Source of the DNA: Glandiceps talaboti
Lineage: Eukaryota > Hemichordata > Enteropneusta > Spengelidae
Assembly: GCF_964340395.1 (NCBI RefSeq)
Contig: NC_135570.1
Span: 15,888,322-15,952,321 of the forward strand
Length of the DNA: 64,000 nt
Reading direction: 5' to 3'
Shown here: piece by piece, positions 44,488 through 58,400 of the stretch
Layout of the letters: each line of letters begins with the position of its first letter
Numbering within the stretch: the stretch's first letter is position 1
The notes under the pieces: generated by a model
The model's database searches: none
Told to the model about the DNA's origin: nothing
What the model saw: only the letters and a program-made list of their open reading frames with translations
Program-made: the position numbers and the translations under genes

Positions 44488-45117
44488 TATGAAAAACGTC
44501 AGTACAGTAATAAAATTGAAGACAAAACATAGAAATAGCACCAATGACGTTGTAGCATAACTGTACAGTTTTTAAAAATGTTTACCCACATTCTAGATAT
44601 AGGTGTTCATTTGCTGAATTATTATCCAGTTACCTATCCAGCCCTGTTGTTATCTTTGCAATATACACAATCATTTGGCTGCTGCTATGGATGGGCATGG
44701 TCATGTTGCTACACATTTTTGCATATATTTTTTGAATGTTCGTTCACTTGTCCCTGATGTTATCTTTGCGATATACATCTTCATATGGCTATTGCTATGG
44801 GTGTGGTCTTGTTGCTAGGTATATTTGCATACATTTTTTGAATATGTATTGTCTTTGCAATATATGTGTTCATTTGACTTGCTATGGGCGTAATAATGGC
44901 ATTTTTTAACCCAAATCACACACCTGTGTTGCGATCAATTTGCTTTGAACAATTTCCCAAATAGACACCAAAAGTAATGTCCCCACCAAATATGGCAATC
45001 AGTCGGGCAGTTTTGAGTTTAAGTCGTGCAAAACACACAAATACAGACAGACTGACAGACACCACGTTATGCCTATAGCACTACCGAACCTCATTAGTTC
45101 AGTTGTGCTAAAAATAT
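44488..45117 (-). repeat. Dispersed element, copy F, nearly full length
   Basis: On the minus strand it runs from TTAGCACAACTGAACTAATG through GTGTCTGTCAGTCTGTCTG, TTTGGTGGGGACATTACTTT and three ~85-bp modules (each with GCAAAGATAACA and GCAACA-GACCATGCCCATA) to ACAGTTATGCTACAACGTCA and TTGGTGCTATTTC. At about 630 bp this is the best copy for defining the family. Confidence 0.7.
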
Positions 45118-45477
45118 GAACAAAATGATAGTACACACATAGATTTTGAGGAGAAAGTTTTAAATTAATGTATTCAACAAAATAGAATTGATTGTATAAT
45201 TCTATGTAATAAACATGTTAGTATAGTCAGAAGAAACAGTTGATAAAAAGATATGAATTCCAATTTTGATGAACCACTCATTGTATTAATATTAGTTTGT
45301 TACTCCAGAAGTGAACTGTTTATCAAAAAGTAGTTTTAGCTTCAATTTTTCATAGGTTATTTATATGTAAGCAAAACTTTGTTTAAGAGAAATAAAGGGA
45401 AATGTACATTGATCGTTCTTGTATATCATTGTGATGAAGTGTAAAATTGTAATGCTATGATATTGTGAAGGAGTGGA

Positions 45478-45640
45478 TATTCTCTCTCTCTCTCTCTCTC
45501 TCTCACTCACTCATTCTCTCACTCACTCATTCTCTCACACACTCACTCATTCTGTCTCTGTCTGTCTCTGTCTGTCTCACTCTGTCTCTCTGTCTTTCTC
45601 TGTCTCTGTCTCTCTATCTATCTATCTATCTATCTTATGA
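45478..45640. repeat. (CT)n-derived low-complexity tract
   Basis: CT, CTCACTCATT, CTGT and CTAT motifs in succession. Confidence 0.9.
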
Positions 45641-45689
45641 TGTAGTGGTAGGGATGCAATGCGGAAAGTTTGTGTTGTTTTTAAATCTT

Positions 45690-46010
45690 AATATCTTTCC
45701 AACACTTTCAATAATGTGAGCATTCTGTTCTTGGAACGCTTGTTCCAAACATGTCAGGTGTATTTAACTTTATTGGACAGAGAATACATTTATAAAACAA
45801 GATTTTAAGTGTAGTTTTGATTCATGAAACTCAGACTACACTTGAGAAACTTTACGGATGTTCGTCGTGCACATGGAGGCTTTCAAAGGGGTGCGTCACG
45901 TCAGTTTCGTTTCTATATGAACATTAGAACTTGGACATATATCTACGGATGGTCATTTTGACACATTCCGTAGATAGATAATGTGATATCCTGCTGACTT
46001 CTGAAACATG
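45690..46010 (+). repeat. ~300-bp diverged repeat, copy 1
   Basis: Shares with 48405-48680 the ordered words TCTTTCCAACACTTT, TCAGGTGTATTTAACTTTAT, GACAGAGAATA, CTCACAAAGG/TTTCAAAGGGGTG, TATGAACATTAGA and GACACATTCCGTAG. Same orientation. The pair brackets the three-exon minus-strand gene. Confidence 0.7.
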
Positions 46011-46475
46011 TAAATCAATTATTGAACACAGGCACTTGTTTCCCGATACACGAATGAACAGCTGAGCACCATCCCAACAAGTCGGGGAGGGGTAATTCTA
46101 TTACACGTATAGGTTTCACAATACAATAAAATATCAATAATATTGAGATGGTAAAGTGATCTTTAAATTTATAGGTAATGGGATTTATATGATTTCAGTG
46201 AATTTGAATATCTTGTATGTTGTCCCATAGTCAAGAAATAATGATAAAACAATGCATTATAGTTTGGGAAACCATAGTGACTATATTATTGTTCACAGTT
46301 CTATCTGAAAACAGACGAGATCAAACGGAAGTGGGGGGGGGGGAACGAATTATTTTTAATCATGGAATGTTACACAACCAAGGGACATTGACAAACACAT
46401 CTCCCACTGACAATATCATTTTTAAAGCAATACAAAGTTTTATTGTAACAAATTTCAAATCTACTAAAAATATCA

Positions 46476-47776
46476 CTAATTTGCTGCGATAGCATATGCA
46501 TATTGGTATGACAAGTCTTCACGGCTTGGCATCAATGAAAAGGTCTCGGAGTCTGAGTCGGTTTCTTCGTCTGTACTTTCCATGTCATCATAACTTGAAT
46601 CAGTGGGGACGTCGAAATGAACTTGACGTTGAGCAGTAACATTGTCATTTTCAATATGATATTCAGTGTTACTCTCATTACCTACATCTCGTTCATCTTT
46701 TTGTTCATCATCTGACCCAAAGTAGAATTTTTTCCATGCCGTGGTGACGTCATCATTGGAAACACGTGCATGTGTTACAAAAGTCTTCATTTTAAGGTGA
46801 GTTAGAAGCCACTGAGGACGATTAACTGCACTCTTTTCTTCATCGTCTTCACTTCATCAGATAAAGAAAATAGACAAAAACAATAGGTAAATGATAGTGA
46901 AAATTCGTCGTTGTAGGCGCTCCACGACGAAGAGTGTGATGTATGTTTATCAAATTTGAACATAACACAAAAAATACCCCTCTTTGAATGACTATTTTGA
47001 GAAGAAATTATTTTTGTTTTTATGGAACATAGAAAATAAGCGATAACGATCATCAAGACGCAGGATAATAGATATCTCTTTCATTATTATCACTTCTTGA
47101 CAAAATATTAAACGATAGAAACGGGGAAAGTGACAGTCAGAATTCAAACTTGAAATGGTCATTCCTCCCAAATACACAATACAATATATACATTGATGGA
47201 ACATAACATAATCATGATAATAGCAAATCGTTTGCTGCATTCAACCATGGACAGTGATGCAACTTAGAATTTAACGTCACATAGTTTGTAATCAAAGTTG
47301 TATGCAAATTATGTGAATGTAGATTAAACTTTACCAACCTCTTTTTATCTTGAGAAGCGATTACATCCGGGTACCTTAGTTTGAATATTTCACCAAACCG
47401 CGCACCGGCATCGTATACATCAGTTGGGTTCAATATCGTAGTCATCATAGCAAACCAAAAACTGGGCGTTTTCATCCAAGACAACATCGTGGTGCCAGTA
47501 TTTTGTGTTCGATGACCTCTTCCTAAAAACATCATTGTAAAGTTATAACTGAACAATGACCAGTAAACATGTATATTTGACAAACTTTTACGAGCAGCCG
47601 CAATGTGTTCATTCAGTAACTATGTCACTATTCGAACTGATGGTGAAAATGCGCAGTCGTCTGACGCAGAATCTAAGTAAGACTAAGAGAACGCGATGGT
47701 ATCCATGTGACGTCATCGATACCGTGATTCGATCGAACATACGCCATGGCAGGGCGGTGTCCACTGAGACCTCCAT
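46476..47776 (-). CDS. Unrecognised three-exon gene, 197 residues
   Basis: Assembled on the minus strand from splice phase: exon 1 47776-47743 (donor GTATGT), exon 2 47522-47339 (acceptor TTTTTAG, donor GTTGGT) and exon 3 46851-46476 (long pyrimidine tract, then GATGAAG). The sum is 594 nt with no internal stop. Residues 12-18 are basic. Residues 24-42 are moderately hydrophobic (MLSWMKTPSFWFAMMTTIL), followed by NPTDVYDAGARFGEIFKLRY. Exon 3 starts acidic (SEDDEEKS), contains WLLTHLKMKTFVTHARV and TTAWKKFYFG, then becomes strongly acidic to the end. RQVHF at 148-152 fits the RVxF docking pattern for PP1. I do not know the family. It runs head to head with TMEM72, with 1.15 kb between the starts. 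The three exons agreeing in phase make it credible; exon 1 is the least certain. Confidence 0.5.
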
Positions 47777-48404
47777 GGCCAAGTCATATAAATTATCGTT
47801 TTGAATATTATATTTGAGATATATTGTTATTGTGTGTAACGATGTTCCTCCTCTGAAATGAGATAATTTGACAGAGACACTCTCGGAAGAAAATTTACTC
47901 GTAAATATAATTTACTTTTTACCGTTTTGAATATAAAAAAAATATTTAAAGGTACAAGTAAATGGCTGAATCATCATTTTTTACTGTGTTGAATGTAAGA
48001 AATGTTGAACTAGGGTACGTCGCTCGTAAATCTATATTGTGTTGTATTGCCAATGTCATTACAATATTAGATTTAGATATTTTTATTGAGAAAGAAAACA
48101 TGTTATACTAATAATAATGATAACTTACTAGTGTGGAGTGGGGGGGGGGGAGCTGGAAAAGAAACAGTAACCAAAAGAGTCTAAAAATTGACCCTTGCCG
48201 AAAATATAGGGGGTAGAGAAAACCATTACCCTTCTCCAATACATGTAACATGAAAATTCATAACACCCCCATTCCCCCAGCTCGATACTACTGCTACTAC
48301 CCCCTGGTAATTTACACCCAATTCGTTACAGGGTCTATAGGCCTAGCGCCTACATACGGTGTATCACTGGTGGTCATTTGACAAATTGGAAAGTTTTAAG
48401 TCTT
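47777..48404. promoter_or_regulatory. Upstream of the three-exon gene
   Basis: Contains a G-run at 48139-48150 and AT-rich DNA. Promoters of the minus-strand gene and possibly of TMEM72 lie between 47777 and 48930, but no core element is clear. Confidence 0.25.
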
Positions 48405-48685
48405 TGTAAAAATCTTTCCAACACTTTAAATAGTGTGAGCGTTCTGTTCATGGAAGGCTTATTCTCAACATATCAGGTGTATTTAACTTTATTAGACAGA
48501 GAATATATTGAAAACAAGTTTTTAAATGATTTGTCAGATCTCTGCTTGAGAAAACTTTATGGACGTCAGCCATGGACGCTCACAAAGGGGTGGGTCAGGT
48601 TTCGTTTCAATATGAACATTAGATATTGGATATGGATGAATAATTATGACACATTCCGTAGTTAGAAATGTGATGACCTGCTGCC
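48405..48685 (+). repeat. ~300-bp diverged repeat, copy 2
   Basis: Direct copy of 45690-46010. It contains an open frame (from 48378) with no family motif, which copy 1 does not preserve; I therefore do not call it coding. Confidence 0.7.
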
Positions 48686-48930
48686 ACAGAGTGACGGCTA
48701 CCGACCCGATCTCGTGTGCTAAACATGTAAACTGCGTTTTAGAAGCAACAGGTAGGTGCAGTGCGCCATCAAGCGGTTGGAATGCATTGACCGTTTGACC
48801 TCGGGAAACCTTTAACCTATGCAAATTTTAGCTAAGAGCAAAATTGTTTGCAGGTGACACAACGTGTCCCGGTTAGTCGATGGTCATGATTGTCTAGCAG
48901 TTAACAAGGAATTTACTACTTTTTACCAAT

Positions 48931-49024
48931 ATGGCCGAGAGCAGTGGTAGATGTGGAGCATGTCGAATGGTTTGGGACCATTTTACATTAGTTACCAGGA
49001 TTTGGGGCATACTTACAGCGATAG
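48931..49024 (+). CDS. TMEM72: TMEM72 exon 1
   Basis: ATG preceded by CCAAT in the leader. Encodes MAESSGRCGACRMVWDHF and the first membrane segment up to ILTAI. Donor GTAAAG at 49025 leaves phase 1. Confidence 0.75.
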
Positions 49025-52000
49025 GTAAAGTAAAATTCACACACGATTGTTTTGATCACCGACTTCCATGATGATACACACTGACACACTGCACTGTACA
49101 CACTGCATCTTGTATGTGTGGCAACCGTGGATTTGAATTTGTGGCAAACGATCGACTTTGGCATGTATTTATTTAAACCTTCTCTCTTATTACACCGTAC
49201 ACGTAGTACATATCCATTGTTACTTACATTCTTGGCATGATTCACTGCAATAAACCGTTGTATTTATTTAACTGAGTATAATGAGTTGAATTTAATGATT
49301 CTCGGTTGATCAATCTCACAGATGGTACAGTCAGTTCAATTGACCTTATTCAAATCTTAATGCGATTTTTTATGGGACATAAATAGAAAAAGACAACAAG
49401 ACAAACTGATGAGTATTAAAGGCAATTATATCGGATACAAACGTAAAGGATATATTTACCATCTGTGAAAGTCATGGACAATTTATCAAATCAGAATTGG
49501 TCACCATTCATATTATGTTATGTCAACAATAATTAGTATTCATAGCTATCTATAACGAAATTAATTTTACATGTGTTTTGCAGTGAAATACAGCAAATAC
49601 ATCTTTCCTGTCTCAAGTTGTTACTTTGCAAAGCATTATTAACATAAATTTGTTATAATATGGGACAAGTAAAGGCTCTGTTTTACATGTGAACATGTAA
49701 TATACTGTTGTGTAACCAATGCATTATAACACAAATACTTTTATGTGGACTTACATGTAGTCTGTATGCCAACATGGTCTCTAACTAAACCAGTGAGTGG
49801 AGGTGTAACGGGTAACGATACTGTATAGGAACTAGACTGTGAGTGAAGGTATAAATGGTAACGATACTGTATAGGAACTAGACTGTGAGTGGAGGTGTAA
49901 ATGGTAATGATACCATATAGGAACTAGACTGTGAGTGGAGGTGTAAATGGTAACGATACTGTATAGGAACTAGACTGTGAGTGGAGGTGTAAATGGTAAT
50001 GATACCATATAGGAACTAGACTGTGAGTGGAGGTGTAAATGGTAACGATACTGTATAGGAACTAGACTGTGAGTGGAGGTGTAAATGGTAACGATACTGT
50101 ATAGGAACTAGACTGTGAGTGGAGGTGTAAATGGTAATGATACCATATAGGAACTAAACCAGTGAGTGGAGGTGTAAATGGTAATGATACCGTATAGGAA
50201 CTAGACTGTGAATGGAGGTGTAAATGGTAATGATACCATATAGGAACTAAACCAGTGAGTGGAGGTGTAAATGGTAATGATACCGTATAGGAACTAGACT
50301 GTGAATGGAGGTGTAAATGGTAATGATACCATATAGGAACTAAACCAGTGAGTGAAGGTGTAAATGGTAATGATACCGTATAGGAACTAGACTGTGAGTG
50401 GAGGTGTAAATGGTAATGATACCATATAGGAACTAAACCAGTGAGTGGAGGTGTAAATCATAACGATACCGTATAGGAACTAAACCAGTGAGTGAAGGTG
50501 TAAATGGTAATGATACCGTATAGGAACTAGACTGTGAGTGGAGGTGTAAATGGTAATGATACCATATAGGAACTAAACCAGTGAGTGAAGGTGTAAATGG
50601 TAATGATACCGTATAGGAACTAAACCAGTGAGTGAAGGTGTAAATCATAACGATACCGTATAGGAACTAAACCAGTGAGTGAAGGTGTAAATGGTAATGA
50701 TACCATATAGGAACTAAACCAGTGAGTGAAGGTGTAAATGGTAATGATACCGTATAGGAACTAGACTGTGAGTGGAGGTGTAAATGGTAATGATACCATA
50801 TAGGATCTAAACCAGTGAACGGAGGTGTAAATCATAACGATACTGTATAGGAACTAGACTGTGAGTGGAGGTGTAAATCATAACGATACCATATAGGAAC
50901 TAAACCAGTGAGTGAAGGTGTAAATGGTAATGATACCGTATAGGAACTAGACTGTGAGTGGAGGTGTAAATGGTAATGATACCATATTTATAGGAACTAA
51001 ACCAGTGAGTGGAGGTGTAAATGGTAATGATACCATATAGGAACTAAACCATATAGAAACTAAACCAGTGAATGGAGGAGTAAATCATAACGATACCATG
51101 TAGGAACTAAACCAGTGAGTGGAGGTGTAAATGGTAATGATACCATATAGGAACTAGACCAGTGAGTGAAGGTGTAAATAGTAATGATACCATATAGGAA
51201 CTAGACTGTGAGTGGAGGTGTAAATGGTAATGATACCATATAGGAACTAAACCAGTGAGTACATTTATATGGATTTGTAAGCTGAACAAGTATCAGACGA
51301 ACACCAGTTGTTGTATACAGAAACAGAATTTGAAGAAAATATAGTAATGGATATGAAAGAGAGGAAGTTCCAGTTTCCGAAGAAAAAAAATATTCTTTAT
51401 GATTATGGTATATTTCTAATAAAAGATATATTTTTTGAAAACTGAAACTTGCTCACTTTCATACCCACATTTATGCTTGTTTTGCAAGATTTGAATTAAT
51501 TCATTTTATATGTTTTATTGACAGCATTATGGGGCATTGGAATAGATACCCTACGTAAAGGTACACATGTAGAGATTGGTCTATATCTTATGTAAGTTTA
51601 ACACTTTTTACTTTTATTTCATATTTTGAATTCAGATGATTGCAATATATCAGTAACCTTCATATTTGGGATGATTGCACAATGTCACACAAGCTTAAAT
51701 TACAATAAACAAAGTTTGTTCATTTAAGGGAAGGGGGTCTGGCATCAATGCGATTGCTAAACTTCGTTTTTGTACTTCTAACCAAATTTCAAAAACTTTC
51801 ATGCCATCAGTGATAAAAACTTCTGTATTTACAACTGAGATGTTGATAAGGTGACTGTTAATGTAAGACAGTTTTGAGTTCTGGTACTATTTTAATTTGC
51901 TTACAATCATGTTTTTACAAATTTCATCATAGTTTACTTCATACTGGTATATAAATGTGTTGATGTTGCGCTTGTGAACGTTCATTTAAGGGGAGGGTGA

Positions 52001-55000
52001 ATGGGAGGGGGAGTGAGTTTTGTCCTAGACGAACTTCGTTTATGAAGTTCGTGTATTGAGCTTGTGTGACAATGTGTGATCGTCCCTTAGTGAACGTAAG
52101 TGTAAGTTTGACCTTGTGTGTAAGTTTGTTAATTATATGAATTTCATGTTTTGCTGACAGTATCACCAAATCTGTTAGCTTTAACTGACCACGTTTTGTT
52201 TTGACTTTGTCACAATGAATCCATACAATTTAGAATGACTCACATTGATGATGTCATAACCTCAGGTCAAAGGTTATCATACATAGTCACTATACACTTC
52301 AGTTTAACATGAAAAACAGCCACTTCAAAAAGGATAACATCTTATTTATTGTTCCCCCACACTTCAAGATAATTACAAACTTTAGAGAATGGATGGTTTG
52401 TTTTTCTGAATCACAGTCTGTAAACTGATTATTTTTTGGTAAAAAAGGACTTGTGAAACATGATTCTTGAAAGGTCAAAGTTGAATTGAGAAGTCACAAT
52501 GAAGGGACTGTACAGGTATTAACTTGATACATTGAATAAACTGCCAACATTTATAAAATAATGTATACATGGTAATCTTGTAGTGTGTATTGTCTAAAGG
52601 TGCAGTAATCATAATGTCTGGTAGTATTTAGTGATATCTGTTTACTGTCACTGTGTGTTTTTGTACTTGTCAAAGCCAATGTTTTATGGTTTAGTTAATT
52701 GAATCATGGTCGTAACCACAGTCTCTTTTAAAGTACCATATTTCATTGCTTCAGCAGTAATGTGTGCTCTGGTTTGCAAGAATGATATAACGATACATAC
52801 ACATGTATATGTCACCAGCATACACTTTCTGCTGTATTATATGTAAAAATAATTTTAGGGCCATACCCAAAATTCAAACTTATAAATCATGGATGATCAG
52901 TGTTTTTGCTAAGGGCGGTAAATAGGTAAAATCTACCAGGGTTTCCATGTCATTTTGCCTGGGTTTCCTACCAAAACTACCATAGACTCCGTGGGAAAAC
53001 ACTACCATTTTTACCCCTTTTTCAACCTTAGCAAAAACACTGCTGGTGGTAACTTAGTAGTAAATTGATACAGTGGTCAGTGCACACATATGCATTTGTA
53101 CTTAAACTTAACAGAATGAATACTTTTCTGGATGTATTGATGAGAAAAACAATATCTGTTGAAGGATGGAATTATTTATCACAGTTTGGGTTTTATTAGG
53201 ATTCATTTGTATTGGTATGATTGCTTTGAACAATAATGATACTGTCACTCACATGACATGGACGGCATTAGAAATAAGTTCTCCTTAAAATCATAAAATC
53301 TTTGATCTTTATTTTGCTGTTGTAAAAACATTATTAATGTGTTCTCTCTTCTCTTCTTGTTTCTTTTATAGTGTCACTGGAGCTGTTGTTACATTCTTGG
53401 AAACTTTATTTATAACAGGAAAGTGTGTAACCAAATGTTGTCAGTAAGTTTAATCTTCTACTCATTACTAAGTCAACTCGGTATGTGTTGTATGTCTGTT
53501 ATTTACCAAATACCGTTCCATATCTTACTGCGAGGGGACATTTTAGTCTGCTGTAGGAGGGACTGTTACAATGCGCTCCATCAATCCATCCATCTGTCTG
53601 GCCATCCTTGTGTCCATAACACAGCATTTCTCAGGCATGCTACATCTGATTTCTTTCAAACCTGGTACAAAGGTGACATATCATATGTTATGGGACATAA
53701 GCATGTCATTTGATTTGCTACCTATTCAAAATTGACTAAATGGCGGCCATATTTGTAGTTAAAAATCAATATTTATGTCATAACTCAAAAACTATAATAC
53801 ATAGAGACACCATTCATGTGTCTACCACCCTATTATCAGATAAAAGCTTTCTGTTAAGACCTTGACAACTTTAAAAAAGGGTCCAATCAAATACATTTGC
53901 ACTTCTAGATAACTTATCGTTGTGTTTTTAACTGATATGCATGTGAATTTTAGAAATAAAATGAAACATATTCAAGTTATGTGACTTTGAAATGTCACAA
54001 TTCTGCTATGTTGAGCCTCACATGTGCTGCTATTTTGGGAACTTTTGCCGCAAAGGATGCTGGGAAAACTCCATGCTTGTGACATCATGTCATCCTAAAC
54101 GTCCATTGGCATCTAGATGTAGGTGTGTGTAGTAGCTGTTCATCATTGACAAACATGCCAAGGTATAAATATAACGGATGTAATCGTCATTTTCAGCACC
54201 ATGCCTGATGGGAATCATTTTCACTATAACTGATCCTCAGAGATACCCAGTATTGTGTAAATTTTGGCTGCAAACTGATTTATCTAAAGAAAATGTTGTT
54301 CAAGTACCATTTGAGTTTATTCTGGACCAGTTTAAAGCATATATTTACATAATTTAACTGAAGGCCTCCCATATCTAGGGTATTCAAGAAAGTAACTACA
54401 AAAAGTCTTAATGCAGTCACTGTACCTTGGAAGTATGATCTAGGGAAAGGATTCTATTGGTGCACTTCCACTGGTATGGTAGTTTATATGCAATGAGAGA
54501 AACTATCATTTACAAACCAGGGCTTGAAATAATGAAAAAAATTCACTTGCCCCCCCTGGACATATAGGAAATGAAAAGTCCCTGTCCAAATTAGAAAGCA
54601 CTTGTCAGAGTGGATATTTTTTGTAAATTTAATTTATTTTTACAAATGGTTCTATTGATCAATCTTTGTCATCATATAAGTTATCATATTGTTATTTCCA
54701 GTTTGAGTTCACTTTGACTTTGGTATTTTGTTCTTAGTGTAAACTGTAAACTCAGGAAATCTATGCTGACTCATCATTCATATGCTAAAATATAACTTCA
54801 AAAGATTCGGTAAAAGATTTACTTATATTACAATGAGCAAGTAGAAGTTAAAAAAACAATAACCATGAGAAATTCTATTTGTCCATTGGGACAATTTAAG
54901 TACTTTCTAAAATCCTTTGCCTAGTGCTTCAAATCACTTGTCTGGGAGTGGGACAGATCAAATACTAGGAAATGATATGTTTTGACAAGAAAATAACTGA

Positions 55001-55415
55001 AAGGTGTGAATTGTTTTCAGAGAGGAGTCCTGTTGTTATAAATGTTGGGGTATGATAACTTGGATTGACAATTGGAAGAGAAGTATTTTGTATGTTATTT
55101 TGTCAATTGTATGTTTTATACATCCATCGGAAGTATGGCTGGCTGTTATATCAGGTAGGTACACTCCCTTGTATATAATGTCACTTTGCAACCACATCAT
55201 CATGTCTCCATGACAATACCATATCTACAATTATGAAACTTGTGAGGGAAACAGAGAAAGACAATTTAAACCTATCAAAAGCTGATATTATTTCACTGTT
55301 TTCATCTCTTACTTTATCCTAATCTGTCCATCCATCACAACTTTTGGTATGTGTTTGTTTTCTGTTTGTGTTCCATTTTTGAGTACACACATGGAATAAG
55401 TGTGTGTGTGTGTGT

Positions 55416-55458
<43 letters not shown>

Positions 55459-58400
55459 ACTGTATGTATGTATGTATGTATGTATGTATGTATGTATGTA
55501 TGCATGTATGCATGCATGCATGCATGCATGCATGCATGTATGTATGTATGTATGTATGTATGTATGTATGTATGTATGTATGTATGTATGATACATGGAA
55601 TATATCCTTCCACCTTGCAATTGCATGCATGTTCATCACAAGATCTGTGTGCAATTAGAATCAAAGAGCACTCTATAAAGGATCACAACTGTAACTCTCA
55701 TATACTTTAACCTTTCACCTTTGTATTACACTGCTATACCTCACCAGTAGAGGGAGTTCTTTAGTAAAAAGGTCTGTACATCTCGGAAGTGTTTGAATAG
55801 GCCTTTCCAGACTGCAAAGAGCAAATTGAGAATACAGCGCCCTCGCTCAAATTGGAGTATCATCACCTCCTAGTACCGTTTCATAAGAGCTTTGTCCCTT
55901 GGTATTCTGAAGAAGTGTAAATCAGGGATGTTTTTCATATTGTTCAGACATCAAGGAAAGCAGCAGTGCTCTATGATTAACTGAGTATTCTATACCATGT
56001 ATACCCCTAAGGTACACACAGACAGGAAGTAGAGCACTACTATAGCAAATTTTGGAAAGGAATATTAGACCAACTTTAAACACTTCATCTTCCACATGTG
56101 TATGCTACTCACAAAATTATCACTAGCGGGCACCCTTCATTTGAAAAGGCTATAAATCATTTGACTCAACAACATACACTTCAAACCACCCACCTGCAGT
56201 ATTTCATTTGACTCAACAACATACACTTCAAACCACTCACCTACAGTATTTCATTTCTGTATTATCTCTAGAGGGCTACTATATTTATCAGATTTTTCTG
56301 TTCATCTGATTTCTCAAATCTTGATATTTCATGCTTTGATTTGAAGGTGCCATGTTGATATTATTGGGTTTTCTCTACGCTACCAAATCCTTCTACAAAG
56401 AAGATGTCCCTCCTGAACAACAACAAGCCAGAAATGAAAAATATCAGTATTCACATATTTGAACTTGAAACTGGCATTTATATATTTGACTTTGCAAGCA
56501 TTACAATATACTACAGAATTATGAAATTTTAGAATTATTATTCACAATTTTGAACTTTTAACTTAGGAAATCTCGTTATCATAAACCATCATCCTCTTTT
56601 AAGTCAGTGGAGAACAAGAAGCCATGGTTTCACTCACACACAGTTTACAAATGATTATATTTCAGTGTATCACAGATCCACGTCTTCCATTTTATATGCT
56701 GATTGCTGAAATAATGTCAAATTTTCAAATCAACAAATCATCAAATTTTCCATAAATTTATTACATTTGGCAGTGATTTGATAGTGATTTGGTAGTGATC
56801 TGGTAGTGATAAATGCCTGTATTTGATAACATTAACTTTCTAACCAATGGTACTGTGTAATAGTTTATTGAGCAAGGAGATACACATATTTATCAGTCTT
56901 CCATCACCTCTGACACAAAAATGTTGTCACAAAAACCTGTTATTATTTTGCAAGTTTACAAAATTATACAAACAGAATATTTATTGCAGTGAACTTTAAA
57001 TTATAAACAAAGAAAACTTATTAATATTCCATAAGTTTTATTTATTTTGAAAAAAAAAGTGTAAATTTCATTTCAAAGTTATTTATTTTCTTTTACACAT
57101 TATCTACCCCTTGACATCTTGCTGGTCTAATGTGTTTCTAACAGCGTTGCTTGTTGACTGTTTATTTGTTTGTTGCTGTTTTTTTTTCTTTTCTCTATTG
57201 CATAACTGCAATGTGTGTGGCTACTCTAATTTTGGTCCATATCCCATAATACATCACTCCGTTCCACAATGCAATTTGTAATGGTGCCATGTTATTAGGT
57301 ATGTAAGAATAAAATGTAATATTTCTTTGGCTAGGTCGTTCAACATATTGATATTGAAATAAAAATAAATGTATCACAGATCCCACTTATAAAGTGTCAG
57401 TTTATAAAGGGGGGGGGGGTCTGGACTTAAATAAAGATATTGTGCTGACATTTTATGTAACACATTCTGAGACAATCCCTAGGCTATTAATACCATCAGT
57501 GACTGCATGCAAAGATATACACTCTAGTGTACACTATAGTAACACTCATCTGTAAAGATATACACTCTAGTGTACACTATAGTAACACTCACCTGCAAAG
57601 ATATACACTCTAGTGTACACTATAGTAACACTCACCTGCAAAGATATACACTCTAGTGTACACTATAGTAACACTCACCTGCAAAGATATAATACACTCC
57701 AGTGTACACTATAGTAACACTCACCTGTAAAGATATACACTCTAGTGTACACTATAGTAACACTCACCTGCAAAGATATACACTCTAGTGTACACTATAG
57801 TAGTACTCACCTGCAAAGATATACACTCCAGTGTACACTATAGTAACACTCACCTGCAAAGATATACACTCTAGTGTACACTATAGTAGTACTCACCTGC
57901 AAAGATAAACACTCTAGTGTACACTATAGTAACACTCACCTGCAAAGATAAACACTCCAGTGTACACTATAGTAGTACTCACCTGCAAAGATAAACACTC
58001 TAGTGTACACTATAGTAGTACTCACCTGCAAAGATAAACACTCCAGTGTACACTATAGTAGTACTCACCTGCAAAGATAAACACTCTAGTGTACACTATA
58101 GTAGCACTCACCTGCAAAGATATATACTCTAGTGTACACTATAGTAACACTCACCTGCAAAGATATACACTCTAGTGTACACTGTAGTAACACTCACCTC
58201 GTTGGTTGTGTTTAATTTATCAACCTAATCCATACTATCACTGTCTCCATTGTTTCTTTGACTTTCAAAGGGACTCAGGCAAAGAACATGAAACCTTTCT
58301 CAAATGTTCTCAAATTTTGCTAGATGTCCTTTACAGTATTTGATATACTACAGTGTATACAGTATATACCACAGTGTATAGAGTATATAGAGTATATACT

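Noticed and set aside
47556-47804. 82-codon plus-strand frame
   Set aside because: It overlaps the opposite-strand exon 1 of the three-exon gene and lacks motifs, though neither is proven by transcript data.
48378-48665. 95-codon plus-strand frame
   Set aside because: Lies in a duplicated repeat; the other copy does not keep the frame open.
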